Source of the DNA: Marmoricola sp. URHB0036
GTDB taxonomy: Bacteria > Actinomycetota > Actinomycetes > Propionibacteriales > Nocardioidaceae
Direction: 5' to 3'
NCBI RefSeq assembly: GCF_000426045.1
Contig: NZ_AUEP01000008.1
Location: 62,001 to 126,000, forward strand
Length of the DNA: 64,000 nt
This document shows positions 1-8,347 of the stretch, piece after piece. The notes under the pieces were generated by a model. That model did no database searches. It had not been told where the DNA came from and was given only the letters and a program-made list of their open reading frames with translations. Numbering within the stretch: the first letter of the stretch is position 1; the number at the start of each line of letters is the position of its first letter. The position numbers were made by a program, and so were the translations under genes.

Positions 1-1303
1 CGCCGACCACGGCCACGTCGTTGACCCCCTCCAGGCGCATCAGTGCCTGCTCGACCTCGGCCGGGTAGACGTTGAAGCCGCCGGAGATGTACATGTCCTT
101 GAGCCGGTCGGTGATCGTCAGGTTGCCGTGCTCGTCGAGGGTCCCGACGTCTCCGGTGTGCAGCCAGCCGTCCTCGTCGATCGCCTCGCGCGTGGCCTCC
201 GGGTCGTCGAGGTAGCCGAGCATCACGTACTCGCCGCGGAGCAGCAGCTCACCGGAGTCACCGATGCTGGCCTCCATGCCCGGGACGGCCCGCCCGCAGG
301 TGTTGGCCACGGTGTCGGCCGAGTCACCCTCGCGACACATCGTGGCGACCACGGCCTCGGTCATGCCGAAGGCCGTGACCACGTTGTCGATGGCCAGACC
401 GTCGGGAGCATCGGCCCGCATCCGTTCGATGAGCACGACGGGCACCACCGCGGCGCCGGTCACGGCCAGCCGCAGGGAGGACAGGTCGTAGGACGCCCGC
501 CCGGGCGCCGTGAGCAACGACTGGTAGAGGGTCGGCGCGCCGGGGAAGACGGTGATCCGTGCGTCCTGGATCAGCCGCATCGTCCCCTCGACGTCGAAGG
601 AGGCCACCGGGTAGAGCGTGCAGCCGGTCAGCAGCCCGACCACGATGCCGATCTTGTAGCCGAACGAGTGGAAGAACGGGTTCACCACCAGGTAGCGGTC
701 GTCGGCGGCGACCCCGCCGAGGCCGGCCCACGCGTCGGCCACGCCGATCGTCTGGCGGTGGGCACTCATCGCTCCCTTGGGCCGCCCGGTGGTGCCCGAG
801 GTGAAGAGGATGTCGGCGACGTCGTCCGCCGCGACCCGGTCGGCGACATCGTCGATCTCGGTGGGATCGGCCGCCACCTGCGCCAGGTCGGCGATGTCGA
901 TCACCCGAAGCACCGACGTCAGGCCGCCGGCCGCCTCGAGGTCCGCGATCTGGGTCCGGCCCAGGAAGCCGTCCGCCACCACGACCAGTCGGGCAGCGGT
1001 GCGCTCGACGAGGTCGGCCACCTCGTGCCCGGTGTAGCGGCTGTTGGCGGGGACGAGCACGCCGCCGGCGTACGACACGGCGAGCGCAGCGACCGCCCAG
1101 TCGGTGCTGTTCGGCGCCCACACCACGACCCGGTCGCCGGCGCCGAACCCGAGCGAGCGGTAGCCGGCCGCGGTCTCGCGGACGCGCTGCAGGAGGTCCC
1201 GGTAGGAGAGGGTGCGCCCGTCCTCGACGTACGCCGCCCGGTCGCCGTGGGCCTCCGCAGCGGCGCGCAGCAATGCCGGGAGCGTGCGCGGTGAGGACGA
1301 CAT
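1..1303 (-). CDS. fadD3: HIP-CoA ligase FadD3-like (acyl-CoA synthetase), partial at window edge
   Basis: Adenylate-forming acyl-CoA ligase. In the steroid pathway FadD3 charges the C/D-ring propionate HIP with CoA in the cytoplasm. About 434 residues are present and the C-terminal lid domain lies beyond position 1. The P-loop LFTSGTTGRPKGAM, the FGMTEA motif, the GWLHTGD motif and the hinge ITDRLKDMYISGGFNVYP are all visible. The start ATG at 1303 follows an AGGAG ribosome binding site. The gene diverges from fadE30 across a KstR2-type palindrome. The specific FadD3 assignment rests on this neighbourhood (fadE30, ipdF, kstR2, fadA6); the ligase family call is certain. Confidence 0.88.
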   Translation of the reverse strand, partial: MSSSPRTLPALLRAAAEAHGDRAAYVEDGRTLSYRDLLQRVRETAAGYRSLGFGAGDRVVVWAPNSTDWAVAALAVSYAGGVLVPANSRYTGHEVADLVERTAARLVVVADGFLGRTQIADLEAAGGLTSVLRVIDIADLAQVAADPTEIDDVADRVAADDVADILFTSGTTGRPKGAMSAHRQTIGVADAWAGLGGVAADDRYLVVNPFFHSFGYKIGIVVGLLTGCTLYPVASFDVEGTMRLIQDARITVFPGAPTLYQSLLTAPGRASYDLSSLRLAVTGAAVVPVVLIERMRADAPDGLAIDNVVTAFGMTEAVVATMCREGDSADTVANTCGRAVPGMEASIGDSGELLLRGEYVMLGYLDDPEATREAIDEDGWLHTGDVGTLDEHGNLTITDRLKDMYISGGFNVYPAEVEQALMRLEGVNDVAVVG

Positions 1304-1335
1304 CGAGGCTCCTGGCTCGTCGGTCGCGGACAGAT

Positions 1336-1353
1336 ACCAAGCAAGTGCTTGGT
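1336..1353. promoter_or_regulatory. KstR2-type operator between fadD3 and fadE30
   Basis: ACCAAGCAAGTGCTTGGT is a palindrome with 8-bp arms ACCAAGCA/TGCTTGGT around AG. It also contains AGCAAGTGCTTGGT, which fits the published mycobacterial KstR2 consensus AnCAAGnnCTTGnT. Its final T begins a TAGGTT -10 candidate (1353-1358) reading toward fadE30. The same arms recur at 13629-13646. Confidence 0.85.
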
Positions 1354-1363
1354 AGGTTACCCT

Positions 1364-2560
1364 ATGGGCATGGATCTCTCCTACAGCTCCGAGGACGAGG
1401 CGTTCCGCGTCGAGGTCCGCTCGTGGCTGGAGGAGCACCTCGTCGGCGAGTTCGCCGAGCTGCGCGGCAAGGGTGGTCCGGGACGCGAGCACGAGGCCTA
1501 CGACGAGCGCGTGGCCTGGGACCGACATCTCGCCCGGCACGGCTGGACCTGCATCGGCTGGCCGCAGGAGTACGGCGGGCGTGGGCTGTCGCTGTTCCAG
1601 CAGGTGATCTTCCACGAGGAGTACGCCCGTGCCAACGCCCCGGCACGGGTCAACCACCTCGGTGAGGAGCTGCTCGGGCCGACGCTCATCGCCCTCGGCA
1701 CCGACGAGCAGAAGCAGCGTTTCCTGCCGAGGATCGTGGCCGTCGAGGAGCTCTGGTGCCAGGGCTACTCCGAGCCGGGCGCCGGCTCCGACCTCGCCAA
1801 CGTCGCCACGAGGGCACGCCTCGACGGCGACACGTGGGTCATCGACGGCCAGAAGGTCTGGACCTCGCTCGCGCACCTCTCCGACTGGTGCTTCGTGGTG
1901 GCCCGCACCGAGCCCGGCTCGAAGCGCCACCACGGGCTGTCCTACCTGCTCGTGCCCATGGACCAGGAGGGCGTCGAGGTCCGCCCGATCATCCAGACCA
2001 CCGGGACCTCGGAGTTCAACGAGGTGTTCTTCAACGGCGCCACCACCGATGCCGCGAACGTCGTGGGGGACGAGGGCGACGGCTGGAAGGTAGCGATGGC
2101 CACCCTCGGCTTCGAGCGTGGCGTGTCCACCCTCGGCCAGCAGGTCGGCTTCCAGCGCGAGCTCGATGCCCTGCTCGAGGTGGCCCGTGACAACGGGGCG
2201 TACGACGACCCGGTGATCCGTGACCGGTTGGCGAAGGCCCAGGTCGAGCTCGAGGTCATCCGCCTCAACGCACTGCGCACCCTCAGTACATCTCCGGGCG
2301 AGGACCAGGCGCCCCAGCAGGCGAGCATCGCCAAGCTGCTCTGGGCCGGCTGGCACCGCGCCCTCGGTGACCTCGCCATGCAGGTGCGCGGCGCCGCCTC
2401 ACTCACGACCGGTCCCGACTACGACCTCGACGAGTGGCAGCGGCTCTACCTGTTCACCCGGGCCGACACCATCTACGGCGGCTCCGACGAGGTCCAGCGC
2501 AACGTCCTGGCCGAGCGCGTGCTCGGGCTGCCCAGAGAACAACGGAGCGAGGCACGATGA
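1364..2560 (+). CDS. fadE30: Acyl-CoA dehydrogenase FadE30-like
   Basis: FAD-dependent acyl-CoA dehydrogenase of 398 aa. FadE30 is known to desaturate the propionyl-CoA side chain of HIP-CoA. Family marks are the N-terminal helical domain ending near GWPQEYGGRG, the flavin/substrate segment QGYSEPGAGSDLA, QKVWTS, and the C-terminal YGGSDEVQRNVLAERVLGLP. ATGs occur at 1364 and 1370. The first is preferred because the -10 candidate TAGGTT places the transcription start on it and there is no Shine-Dalgarno, so the mRNA is probably leaderless. It is first in an overlapping operon; its TGA overlaps the ipdF ATG. Confidence 0.88.
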   Translation: MGMDLSYSSEDEAFRVEVRSWLEEHLVGEFAELRGKGGPGREHEAYDERVAWDRHLARHGWTCIGWPQEYGGRGLSLFQQVIFHEEYARANAPARVNHLGEELLGPTLIALGTDEQKQRFLPRIVAVEELWCQGYSEPGAGSDLANVATRARLDGDTWVIDGQKVWTSLAHLSDWCFVVARTEPGSKRHHGLSYLLVPMDQEGVEVRPIIQTTGTSEFNEVFFNGATTDAANVVGDEGDGWKVAMATLGFERGVSTLGQQVGFQRELDALLEVARDNGAYDDPVIRDRLAKAQVELEVIRLNALRTLSTSPGEDQAPQQASIAKLLWAGWHRALGDLAMQVRGAASLTTGPDYDLDEWQRLYLFTRADTIYGGSDEVQRNVLAERVLGLPREQRSEAR

Positions 2561-3360
2561 CGACTGTCCGTCCAGAACAGCCGACACCGGAGTACGTGCC
2601 GGCGCACGGCCTGCTCCGCGACAGGGTCGTGGTGATCACGGCCGCAGCCGGTGCCGGCATCGGAGCGGCGGTGGCGCGTCGGGTGCTCGAGGAGGGTGCC
2701 ACGGGCGTCGTGCTCGGTGACACCCACGAGCGTCGCCTCGGCGAGGCCGAGGCGTCCTTGGGCCAGGAGTTCGGTGCCGACCGCGTCCGCACGCTCCTGT
2801 GCGACGTGACGGTCGAGGAACAGGTGCAGGCACTCATCGACACCGCTGACGAGCTCGGTGGTGTCGACGTGATGATCAACAACGCCGGCCTCGGTGGCAC
2901 CGCCGCCGTCACGGAGATGACCGACGACCAGTGGGGCAGGGTCATCGACATCACCCTCACCGGCACCTTCCGCTGCATCCGCGCCGCCAGCAACAAGATG
3001 ATCGCGTCCGGAAAGCGCGGAGTCATCGTCAACAACGCCTCGGTGATCGGCTGGCGCGCGCAGGAAGGTCAGGCCCACTACGCCGCCGCGAAGGCCGGAG
3101 TGATGGCGCTGACCAGGTGTGCCGCCCTCGACGTCGCACCGCACGGCATCCGCGTCAACGCCGTGTCGCCCAGCCTGGCGATGCATCCGTTCCTCGCCAA
3201 GGTGACCTCCGACGAGCTGCTCGCGGAGCTCAAGCAGCGTGAAGCGTTCGGTCGGGCGGCCGAGCCCTGGGAGGTGGCCAACGTGATGGTCTTCCTGGCC
3301 AGTGACTACTCGTCCTACCTCACCGGCGAGGTCATCTCCGTGAGCAGCCAGCATGACTGA
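2557..3360 (+). CDS. ipdF: SDR dehydrogenase IpdF-like
   Basis: Short-chain dehydrogenase of 267 aa. In M. tuberculosis IpdF (Rv3559c) acts in HIP-CoA catabolism on a ring hydroxyl or beta-oxidation intermediate. The nucleotide-binding segment near residues 28-40 reads TAAAGAGIGAA, NNAG is near 107-110, the catalytic Ser is in NNASVIGW, and the YxxxK pair is in HYAAAKAG. The C-terminus has FLASDYSSYLTGEV. The start overlaps fadE30 by four bases (ATGA), implying coupling. The steroid role is inferred from position between fadE30 and kstR2, the mycobacterial gene set. Confidence 0.86.
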   Translation: MTTVRPEQPTPEYVPAHGLLRDRVVVITAAAGAGIGAAVARRVLEEGATGVVLGDTHERRLGEAEASLGQEFGADRVRTLLCDVTVEEQVQALIDTADELGGVDVMINNAGLGGTAAVTEMTDDQWGRVIDITLTGTFRCIRAASNKMIASGKRGVIVNNASVIGWRAQEGQAHYAAAKAGVMALTRCAALDVAPHGIRVNAVSPSLAMHPFLAKVTSDELLAELKQREAFGRAAEPWEVANVMVFLASDYSSYLTGEVISVSSQHD

Positions 3361-3937
3361 AGCCACCCAGACGCGTCGCGCCGAGCTGCTCGACATCGCC
3401 GCGAAGCTGTTCGCCGAGCGCGGGTTCAAGAACACGACGGTGCGCGACATCGCCGACGCCGCCGGGATCCTGTCCGGCAGCCTGTACCACCACTTCGACT
3501 CCAAGGAGGCGATGGTCGACGAGCTGCTCGACTCCTTCCAGAACGCCCTCTGGGAGGAGTACGACGCGATCGAGGCCTCCGACCGGACTCCGAAGGAGAA
3601 GCTCGAGGCTGTCGTGCACGCCTCGTTCGACGCCATCGACCAGCACCACAGCGAGGTGGCGATCTTCCAGACCGACGCGGCCTACCTGTCGGGCTTCGAC
3701 CGGTTCGCCTACCTCCAGGAGCGCAACGTGCGCTTCCGCGACCTCTGGACGGGCCTGCTGCGCGACGGTGTCACCGCCGGTGAGCTGCGCGCCGACCTCG
3801 ACGTCGAGCTGGTCTACCGGTTCCTGCGCGACACCGTCTGGGTCGCCGTCCGCTGGTACCGCCCCGGCGGTGACCTCACCCCCACTCAGGTCGCCGACCA
3901 GTACCTGCACATCCTCCTCGAAGGGATCTCGCAATGA
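3353..3937 (+). CDS. kstR2: TetR-family repressor KstR2-like
   Basis: TetR regulator of 194 aa. KstR2 represses the HIP genes and is released by HIP-CoA. The N-terminal HTH includes TTVRDIADAAGILSGSLYHH followed by FDSKEAMV, a typical TetR recognition helix. The C-terminal domain is helical. The ATG lies inside the end of ipdF (8-bp overlap) and the stop overlaps the fadA6 ATG, so the regulator is embedded in the operon it should control through the palindrome at 1336-1353. That predicts autoregulation. Confidence 0.87.
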   Translation: MTEATQTRRAELLDIAAKLFAERGFKNTTVRDIADAAGILSGSLYHHFDSKEAMVDELLDSFQNALWEEYDAIEASDRTPKEKLEAVVHASFDAIDQHHSEVAIFQTDAAYLSGFDRFAYLQERNVRFRDLWTGLLRDGVTAGELRADLDVELVYRFLRDTVWVAVRWYRPGGDLTPTQVADQYLHILLEGISQ

Positions 3938-5094
3938 GCTCGAGGCCTGAGGCCTACATCGTCGACGCGGTCCGCACCCCCGTCGGCAAGCGCGGCGGCT
4001 CGCTGGCGTCGATGCACTCGGCCGACCTCGGCGCCCATGTGCTGAAGGCGCTCGTCGAACGCACGGGCATCGACCCGGGTGCCGTCGACGACGTGGTCAT
4101 GGGGTGCTGCGACACCATCGGCTCGCAGGCCGGCGACGTCGCTCGCACGTCCTGGCTGGTGGCCGGGCTGCCCGACCACGTGCCGGGTGTGACCATCGAC
4201 CGTCAGTGCGGTTCCTCCCAGCAGGCGGTCCACTTCGCCGCCCAGGGGGTCATGTCCGGCACCCAGGACCTCGTCGTCGCGGGCGGACTCCAGAACATGT
4301 CGGCCATCCCGATCTCGGCGGCGATGCTCGTGGCGCAGCAGTACGGCTTCTCGACGCCGTTCGCCGAGTCACCCGGCTGGCTCGAGCGGTACGGCGACCA
4401 GGAGGTCTCGCAGTTCCGCTCGGCCGAGATGATCGCCGAGAAGTGGGACATCAGCCGCGAGGAGATGGAGGAGTTCGCGCTGTCCTCGCACACGCGGGCT
4501 CGTGCCGCCATCGACGAGGGCCGGTTCAAGAACGAGATCGCCCCGGTGGGCGACTTCGAGACCGACGAGTGCCCGCGCGACACCTCACTCGAGAAGATGG
4601 CCGGGCTCAAGCCGCTGGCCGAGGGCGGCCGGATCACGGCGGCGGTGGCCTCCCAGATCTGCGACGCGTCGTCGGCCCTGCTGATCGCGGGGGAGCGGGC
4701 CGTCGAGCAGCACGGACTGACCCCACGGGCGCGCATCCACCATCTCTCGGTGCGGGGCGACGACCCCGTCTGGATGCTGACCGGCCCGATCCGGGCGACC
4801 CGGCACGCGCTCGAGAAGACCGGCCTCTCCGTCGACGACATCGACCTGTTCGAGTGCAACGAGGCGTTCGCGTCCGTCGTACTCGCCTGGGCGCGGGAGC
4901 TCGACGTCCCGCTCGACAAGGTCAACGTCAACGGCGGCGGCATCGCGCTCGGTCACCCCATCGGTGCCACCGGCACCCGCATCATGTCCACGCTGCTCAA
5001 CGAGCTCGAGCGCACCGGCGGCCGCTACGGCCTGCAGACCATGTGCGAGGGCGGCGGCCAGGCCAACGTGACCATCATCGAGCGGCTCGGCTGA
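3934..5094 (+). CDS. fadA6: Thiolase FadA6-like
   Basis: Acetyl-CoA acetyltransferase of 386 aa. FadA6 carries out a late thiolytic step after opening of steroid rings C and D. The nucleophile is Cys92 in DRQCGSSQQA, the GHPIG histidine is near 341, and the second cysteine is near 371 in MCEGGG; NEAFASV is also present. The ATG overlaps kstR2 by four bases. Thiolase family and active residues are seen directly. The FadA6 identity is inferred from context. Confidence 0.87.
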   Translation: MSSRPEAYIVDAVRTPVGKRGGSLASMHSADLGAHVLKALVERTGIDPGAVDDVVMGCCDTIGSQAGDVARTSWLVAGLPDHVPGVTIDRQCGSSQQAVHFAAQGVMSGTQDLVVAGGLQNMSAIPISAAMLVAQQYGFSTPFAESPGWLERYGDQEVSQFRSAEMIAEKWDISREEMEEFALSSHTRARAAIDEGRFKNEIAPVGDFETDECPRDTSLEKMAGLKPLAEGGRITAAVASQICDASSALLIAGERAVEQHGLTPRARIHHLSVRGDDPVWMLTGPIRATRHALEKTGLSVDDIDLFECNEAFASVVLAWARELDVPLDKVNVNGGGIALGHPIGATGTRIMSTLLNELERTGGRYGLQTMCEGGGQANVTIIERLG

Positions 5095-5097
5095 CGG

Positions 5098-5856
5098 ATG
5101 GCGCCTCGCGCCACGTGGGTGTGGGACCGGCCCGCGCCCGAGGAACTGCTGGCCTGGGTCGTGGCCGAGGACGTCGGCGACATCTTCCTGGGTGTCGGGG
5201 AGGACTTCGAGAGCTCGGCCGACGCGATGTGGGCGCGCGTGGTCGTCGAGCTGATGCACCGACACGGTGTGCGTGTGGCGGCGCTGGGCGGCGATCCCGG
5301 CTGGGTGACGGACACGTCGTCGGCACTCGCGTGGCAGCGTGCGGTCACCGCGACCCGGCTGTTCGACGGCATCCATCTCGACGTGGAGGTGTGGACGCGC
5401 CCCGACTGGACCACGCGGCCCCGGCCGCTCGGTGCGGCGTACCTGTTCCTGCTCCAGCACCTGGCCAGGGAGAGCCCGCTGCCCATCGAGGCCGACATCG
5501 CCTTCCACCTGCACGAGGTGCCGGGGGACTCCGGCGCCTCGCTCGAGGCCGAGGTGATGACGGTCGTCGATGCGGTGACCGTGCTGAGCTACCGCAACAC
5601 GGTGACCGGTCCGGACAGCATCACCGGTGTGGCGGCCTCTGCACTCGCCTCGGCCGGCAACGCGGGCGTCCCGTGCCGCCTCGCCGTCGAGACCCAGGAC
5701 CTCGGCGCCGACCCCGTCGCCCGCAAGCAGACCTTCCACGGACTCGGCAAGGCCGCCCTCGACCGCGCGCTGGGCGAGGTCGACCGAGACCTCGCCGACG
5801 TGCCTGCGTACGCCGGCATTGCCGTGCACGACTACCAGCACTGGCGACTCCTCTAG
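5098..5856 (+). CDS. Hypothetical protein, glycoside-hydrolase-like barrel pattern
   Basis: Protein of 252 aa without signal peptide. I do not recognise a named family. Alternating strand and helix segments (DIFLGVGED, RVAALGGDPGW, GIHLDVEVWTR, VTVLSYRNT, VETQDL, IAVHDY) look like a TIM barrel, and the LDVE strand end resembles the acidic motif of GH18-like proteins. The ATG is three bases after the fadA6 stop, so it is probably the last gene of the fadE30 operon. Its stop overlaps the stop of the convergent RIO kinase gene. A role in steroid use is only suggested by position. Confidence 0.8.
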   Translation: MAPRATWVWDRPAPEELLAWVVAEDVGDIFLGVGEDFESSADAMWARVVVELMHRHGVRVAALGGDPGWVTDTSSALAWQRAVTATRLFDGIHLDVEVWTRPDWTTRPRPLGAAYLFLLQHLARESPLPIEADIAFHLHEVPGDSGASLEAEVMTVVDAVTVLSYRNTVTGPDSITGVAASALASAGNAGVPCRLAVETQDLGADPVARKQTFHGLGKAALDRALGEVDRDLADVPAYAGIAVHDYQHWRLL

Positions 5857-6710
5857 AAAGCGGTCGCCAGCACGTCGCCGAACAGGGCGTGCTCGTCGGC
5901 CACGGCCGGGTCGAGTCCCCGTGCGCGGAACCAGGCACACACGTTGGCGCAGTCGCGGAGCAGGAAGTCCATGCCCTGCGGGTTGCCTACGAGGTCCAGC
6001 ACCTGCGGCAGGTCGATGATGACGAGCCGGTCGCCGGCGGCGAGCAGGTTGTACGCCGACAGGTCGCCGTGCACGATCCCGTGCTGGGCCATCAGGGCGA
6101 GTGCCTCGCGCAGCTGCTCGAAGTACCAGCGCAACAGCTCCGGCTCGGGCCTGGTCTGTGCCAGCCGTGGGGCCGTCTCGTCGTCGTACCGCACCCACTC
6201 CATCAGGATCTCGGTGCCGTCGATCTGCACCGGGTAGGGGACCGGCAGGCCGACCTGCCAGCAGCGCTTGAGCGACTCCCACTCGGCGTTCGCCCACTGC
6301 CCGGCGGCGACTGCCCGTCCGAACGTCGAGCTCTTGGAGACCGCACGGGCCTCGCGGCTGTCCCGACCGCGCCTGCCCTCGGTGTACACGGCGTTCCGGT
6401 GGAAGTTGCGGTGCTCGGGGTCGCGGTAGCGCTTGGCGGCCATCACCACCGACGGGCCGTCCTCGACGGCACGCTCGAGCAGGAGGACGTCAGCCTCCTT
6501 GCCGGTCTTCAGGACGCCGAGCTCGGTGTCGACGGCGGCGCGGTCGGTGATCACCCAGTCGGGTCGGGGTTCGGGACCGCGACAGAGCGGCTCGACGTCG
6601 TACCAGGTGGTCCAGCGTTGGTTCTCGCCGTCGGGTTCGTCGTAGGACCGGAAGTCGAAGACGAAGGTGGGGTCGAGATCAGAGGCAGGAAGGTGGTGCG
6701 GGGAGTTCAT
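5853..6710 (-). CDS. RIO-family serine protein kinase
   Basis: Atypical protein kinase of 285 aa (RIO1-like). The ATP-binding region is KTGKEADVLLLER and the phosphate-anchoring lysine is in MAAKRY. The catalytic loop is GIVHGDLSAYNLL and the metal-binding motif is IIDLPQ. All key residues are present, so the kinase should be active; bacterial substrates are poorly known. The ATG at 6710 has GGAG about seven bases upstream. The longer in-frame opening to 6851 lacks RIO similarity and is not used. A small upstream ORF overlaps this start. Confidence 0.88.
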   Translation of the reverse strand: MNSPHHLPASDLDPTFVFDFRSYDEPDGENQRWTTWYDVEPLCRGPEPRPDWVITDRAAVDTELGVLKTGKEADVLLLERAVEDGPSVVMAAKRYRDPEHRNFHRNAVYTEGRRGRDSREARAVSKSSTFGRAVAAGQWANAEWESLKRCWQVGLPVPYPVQIDGTEILMEWVRYDDETAPRLAQTRPEPELLRWYFEQLREALALMAQHGIVHGDLSAYNLLAAGDRLVIIDLPQVLDLVGNPQGMDFLLRDCANVCAWFRARGLDPAVADEHALFGDVLATAF

Positions 6711-6768
6711 GGGTGCTCCGGGTGTGAGAGAGATGGTCTGCGGACAGGCCAAGGACAGTCGTGGACAT
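6679..6768 (-). CDS. Possible 29-aa upstream ORF overlapping the RIO kinase start
   Basis: An ATG at 6768 is preceded by a strong AGAGGAGG ribosome binding site with good spacing. It opens a 29-codon frame that ends at 6679, inside the RIO kinase gene and out of frame with it. It begins MSTTVLGLSADH. The kinase has a weaker GGAG site, so translation of this leader could couple to or compete with kinase synthesis. No homology is recognised, and chance occurrence is possible. Confidence 0.35.
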   Translation of the reverse strand: MSTTVLGLSADHLSHTRSTHELPAPPSCL

Positions 6769-6894
6769 GCCGCACCTCCTCTGGTCACGTGCCGGAGCAC
6801 TGAGCTCTTCTGCACAGATCGTGGGCGCCTGCGCGCCGACGCGCAATCCATTTATTGGTTCGACAGGCCGTCCGACTCGGCGCACGCTGAGCCC

Positions 6895-7896
6895 ATGCAG
6901 ACCCTGGACGCCGTTCGCGTCGACGAGTACGACGCCGACGACGCCGCGTCGGTGGAGGCGAGTCGGCAGGTCCTCAACGCCGCCCACGCCGTGGACGCGC
7001 CCTTCGTGCCTACGCTGACACCGTTCCGCCGGACGATGAACCTGCGGCACGGCTGGGACGGCAGCCCCGAGCGTCACCTCCTGCTGAGGGTGGACGACCA
7101 GCCGGTGGCAGTCGTCGACATCGAGCTGGGGGAGTGGGACAACCGCGATCTCGCCTGGTTCGACCTGCTGGTCCACCCCGCCCACCGCAGTCGCGGCTAC
7201 GGCTCACGGCTGCTGACGGAGGCACTCGACCTCGCGAAGCAGCAGCGTCGGACGAAGTTCGGTGGCGCCGGGTGGGAGACTCCCGCGACCGAGCCGTTCG
7301 CGGCGCGGCACGGCTTCCACCGCGCCGCGCAGGAGATCTGTCGCCGGCAGTCGCCTCGCGAGATGCCGCCGGGGTTCGTCGAGACCGTGTGTGCCGAGGC
7401 TGCGCCGTACGCCGCTGACTACGAGCTGGTGCGTCTCGAGGGTCCGGTGCCCGACGAGATGCTCCCGATGCTGGCCGAGCTCACGGCCGCCATCAACGAC
7501 GCACCGATCGACGACCTGGACATCGAGGACGAGGTCTTCACCGCCGACCGGATCCGCGACTACGACCACGCCCAGGTCAGCTCCGGACATCGGCTCCGAC
7601 GGATCATCGCCCGCCACCGTCCTACCGGGGAGCCGGCCGGTCACACCGCCGTCGTGGTCGACACCGAGCGGCCGGAGCTGGCCGACCAGCACGACACCTC
7701 CGTGGTGCGCGCCCACCGCGGACACCGGCTGGGGCTGCTGCTGAAGGCCGAGATGCTGCGGTGGCTGGCCGAGGCCGAGCCGCAGGTGACGTCGATCGAC
7801 ACCTGGAACGCGGAGTCCAACCGTCAGATGATCGCCGTCAACGAGCGGCTGGGGTACCGCGCTCTTGGTCGGGTCGTGGCGTTCCAGCGGCGGTGA
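6895..7896 (+). CDS. Tandem GNAT acetyltransferase
   Basis: Protein of 333 aa with two GNAT-like halves. The first carries the acetyl-CoA loop HPAHRSRGYGSRLL (about residues 98-111). The second carries HRGHRLGLLLKAEMLRWL followed by TWNAESNRQMIAVNERLGYR. This layout resembles actinobacterial double-GNAT proteins such as mycothiol-synthase relatives. The substrate is unknown. The ATG at 6895 starts the conserved region. The 3' end overlaps the convergent membrane-protein gene by 59 bp. Confidence 0.85.
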   Translation: MQTLDAVRVDEYDADDAASVEASRQVLNAAHAVDAPFVPTLTPFRRTMNLRHGWDGSPERHLLLRVDDQPVAVVDIELGEWDNRDLAWFDLLVHPAHRSRGYGSRLLTEALDLAKQQRRTKFGGAGWETPATEPFAARHGFHRAAQEICRRQSPREMPPGFVETVCAEAAPYAADYELVRLEGPVPDEMLPMLAELTAAINDAPIDDLDIEDEVFTADRIRDYDHAQVSSGHRLRRIIARHRPTGEPAGHTAVVVDTERPELADQHDTSVVRAHRGHRLGLLLKAEMLRWLAEAEPQVTSIDTWNAESNRQMIAVNERLGYRALGRVVAFQRR

Positions 7897-8338
7897 CGTC
7901 CTGGCGCCGTTGCGCCAGGAGGAGCACCAGCAGCACGATCCAGGCAACGACCGTGGCCAGCGTGCACAGAGCCGTCATCGTCCAGCTGATCGAGAGGGTC
8001 GCGTCGTTGCGTCCGACGACCTGGGTGAAGGCCGAGACATCGCTGTCCTCCATGTCACCGAAGTCGACGAGGAAGAACCCGAACCCGAGCATCGCGCCCC
8101 ACATCACCACCTGCACGACCGCCTGAGCCCCGGTCAGGGCACGAGGTCGCCCTGGTTGGGTGAACGCGAGCACAGTGGTGATCACCAGCGCCGCGAGGAC
8201 GAAGGGCAGCACGTAGAACAGAATCAGCAGGAACCACCCGCCGGCACCGAAGAAGATCCGGCCGAACCAGACCCACGCGAGCAGGACCAGGTTGAGCGGG
8301 ATCATCATCAGCAGGACGCGTCGCCCCGGGGTGCTCAT
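7838..8338 (-). CDS. Four-helix integral membrane protein, unknown function
   Basis: Protein of 166 aa with four hydrophobic segments: about residues 9-27, 35-60, 74-93 and 115-142. The C-terminal tail is short, charged and probably cytoplasmic. No enzyme motif is seen. Its last 59 bases overlap the end of the GNAT gene on the other strand. The ATG is at 8338. Confidence 0.75.
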   Translation of the reverse strand: MSTPGRRVLLMMIPLNLVLLAWVWFGRIFFGAGGWFLLILFYVLPFVLAALVITTVLAFTQPGRPRALTGAQAVVQVVMWGAMLGFGFFLVDFGDMEDSDVSAFTQVVGRNDATLSISWTMTALCTLATVVAWIVLLVLLLAQRRQDVTAAGTPRPDQERGTPAAR

Positions 8339-8347
8339 GCGCAGAAC

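Noticed and set aside
4104-6803. A very long open frame on the plus strand covering fadA6, the barrel-like protein and the RIO kinase
   Set aside because: GC-rich codon bias keeps this frame open; its translation is Arg/Gly/Pro-rich with no domain, and three well-recognised genes occupy the region.
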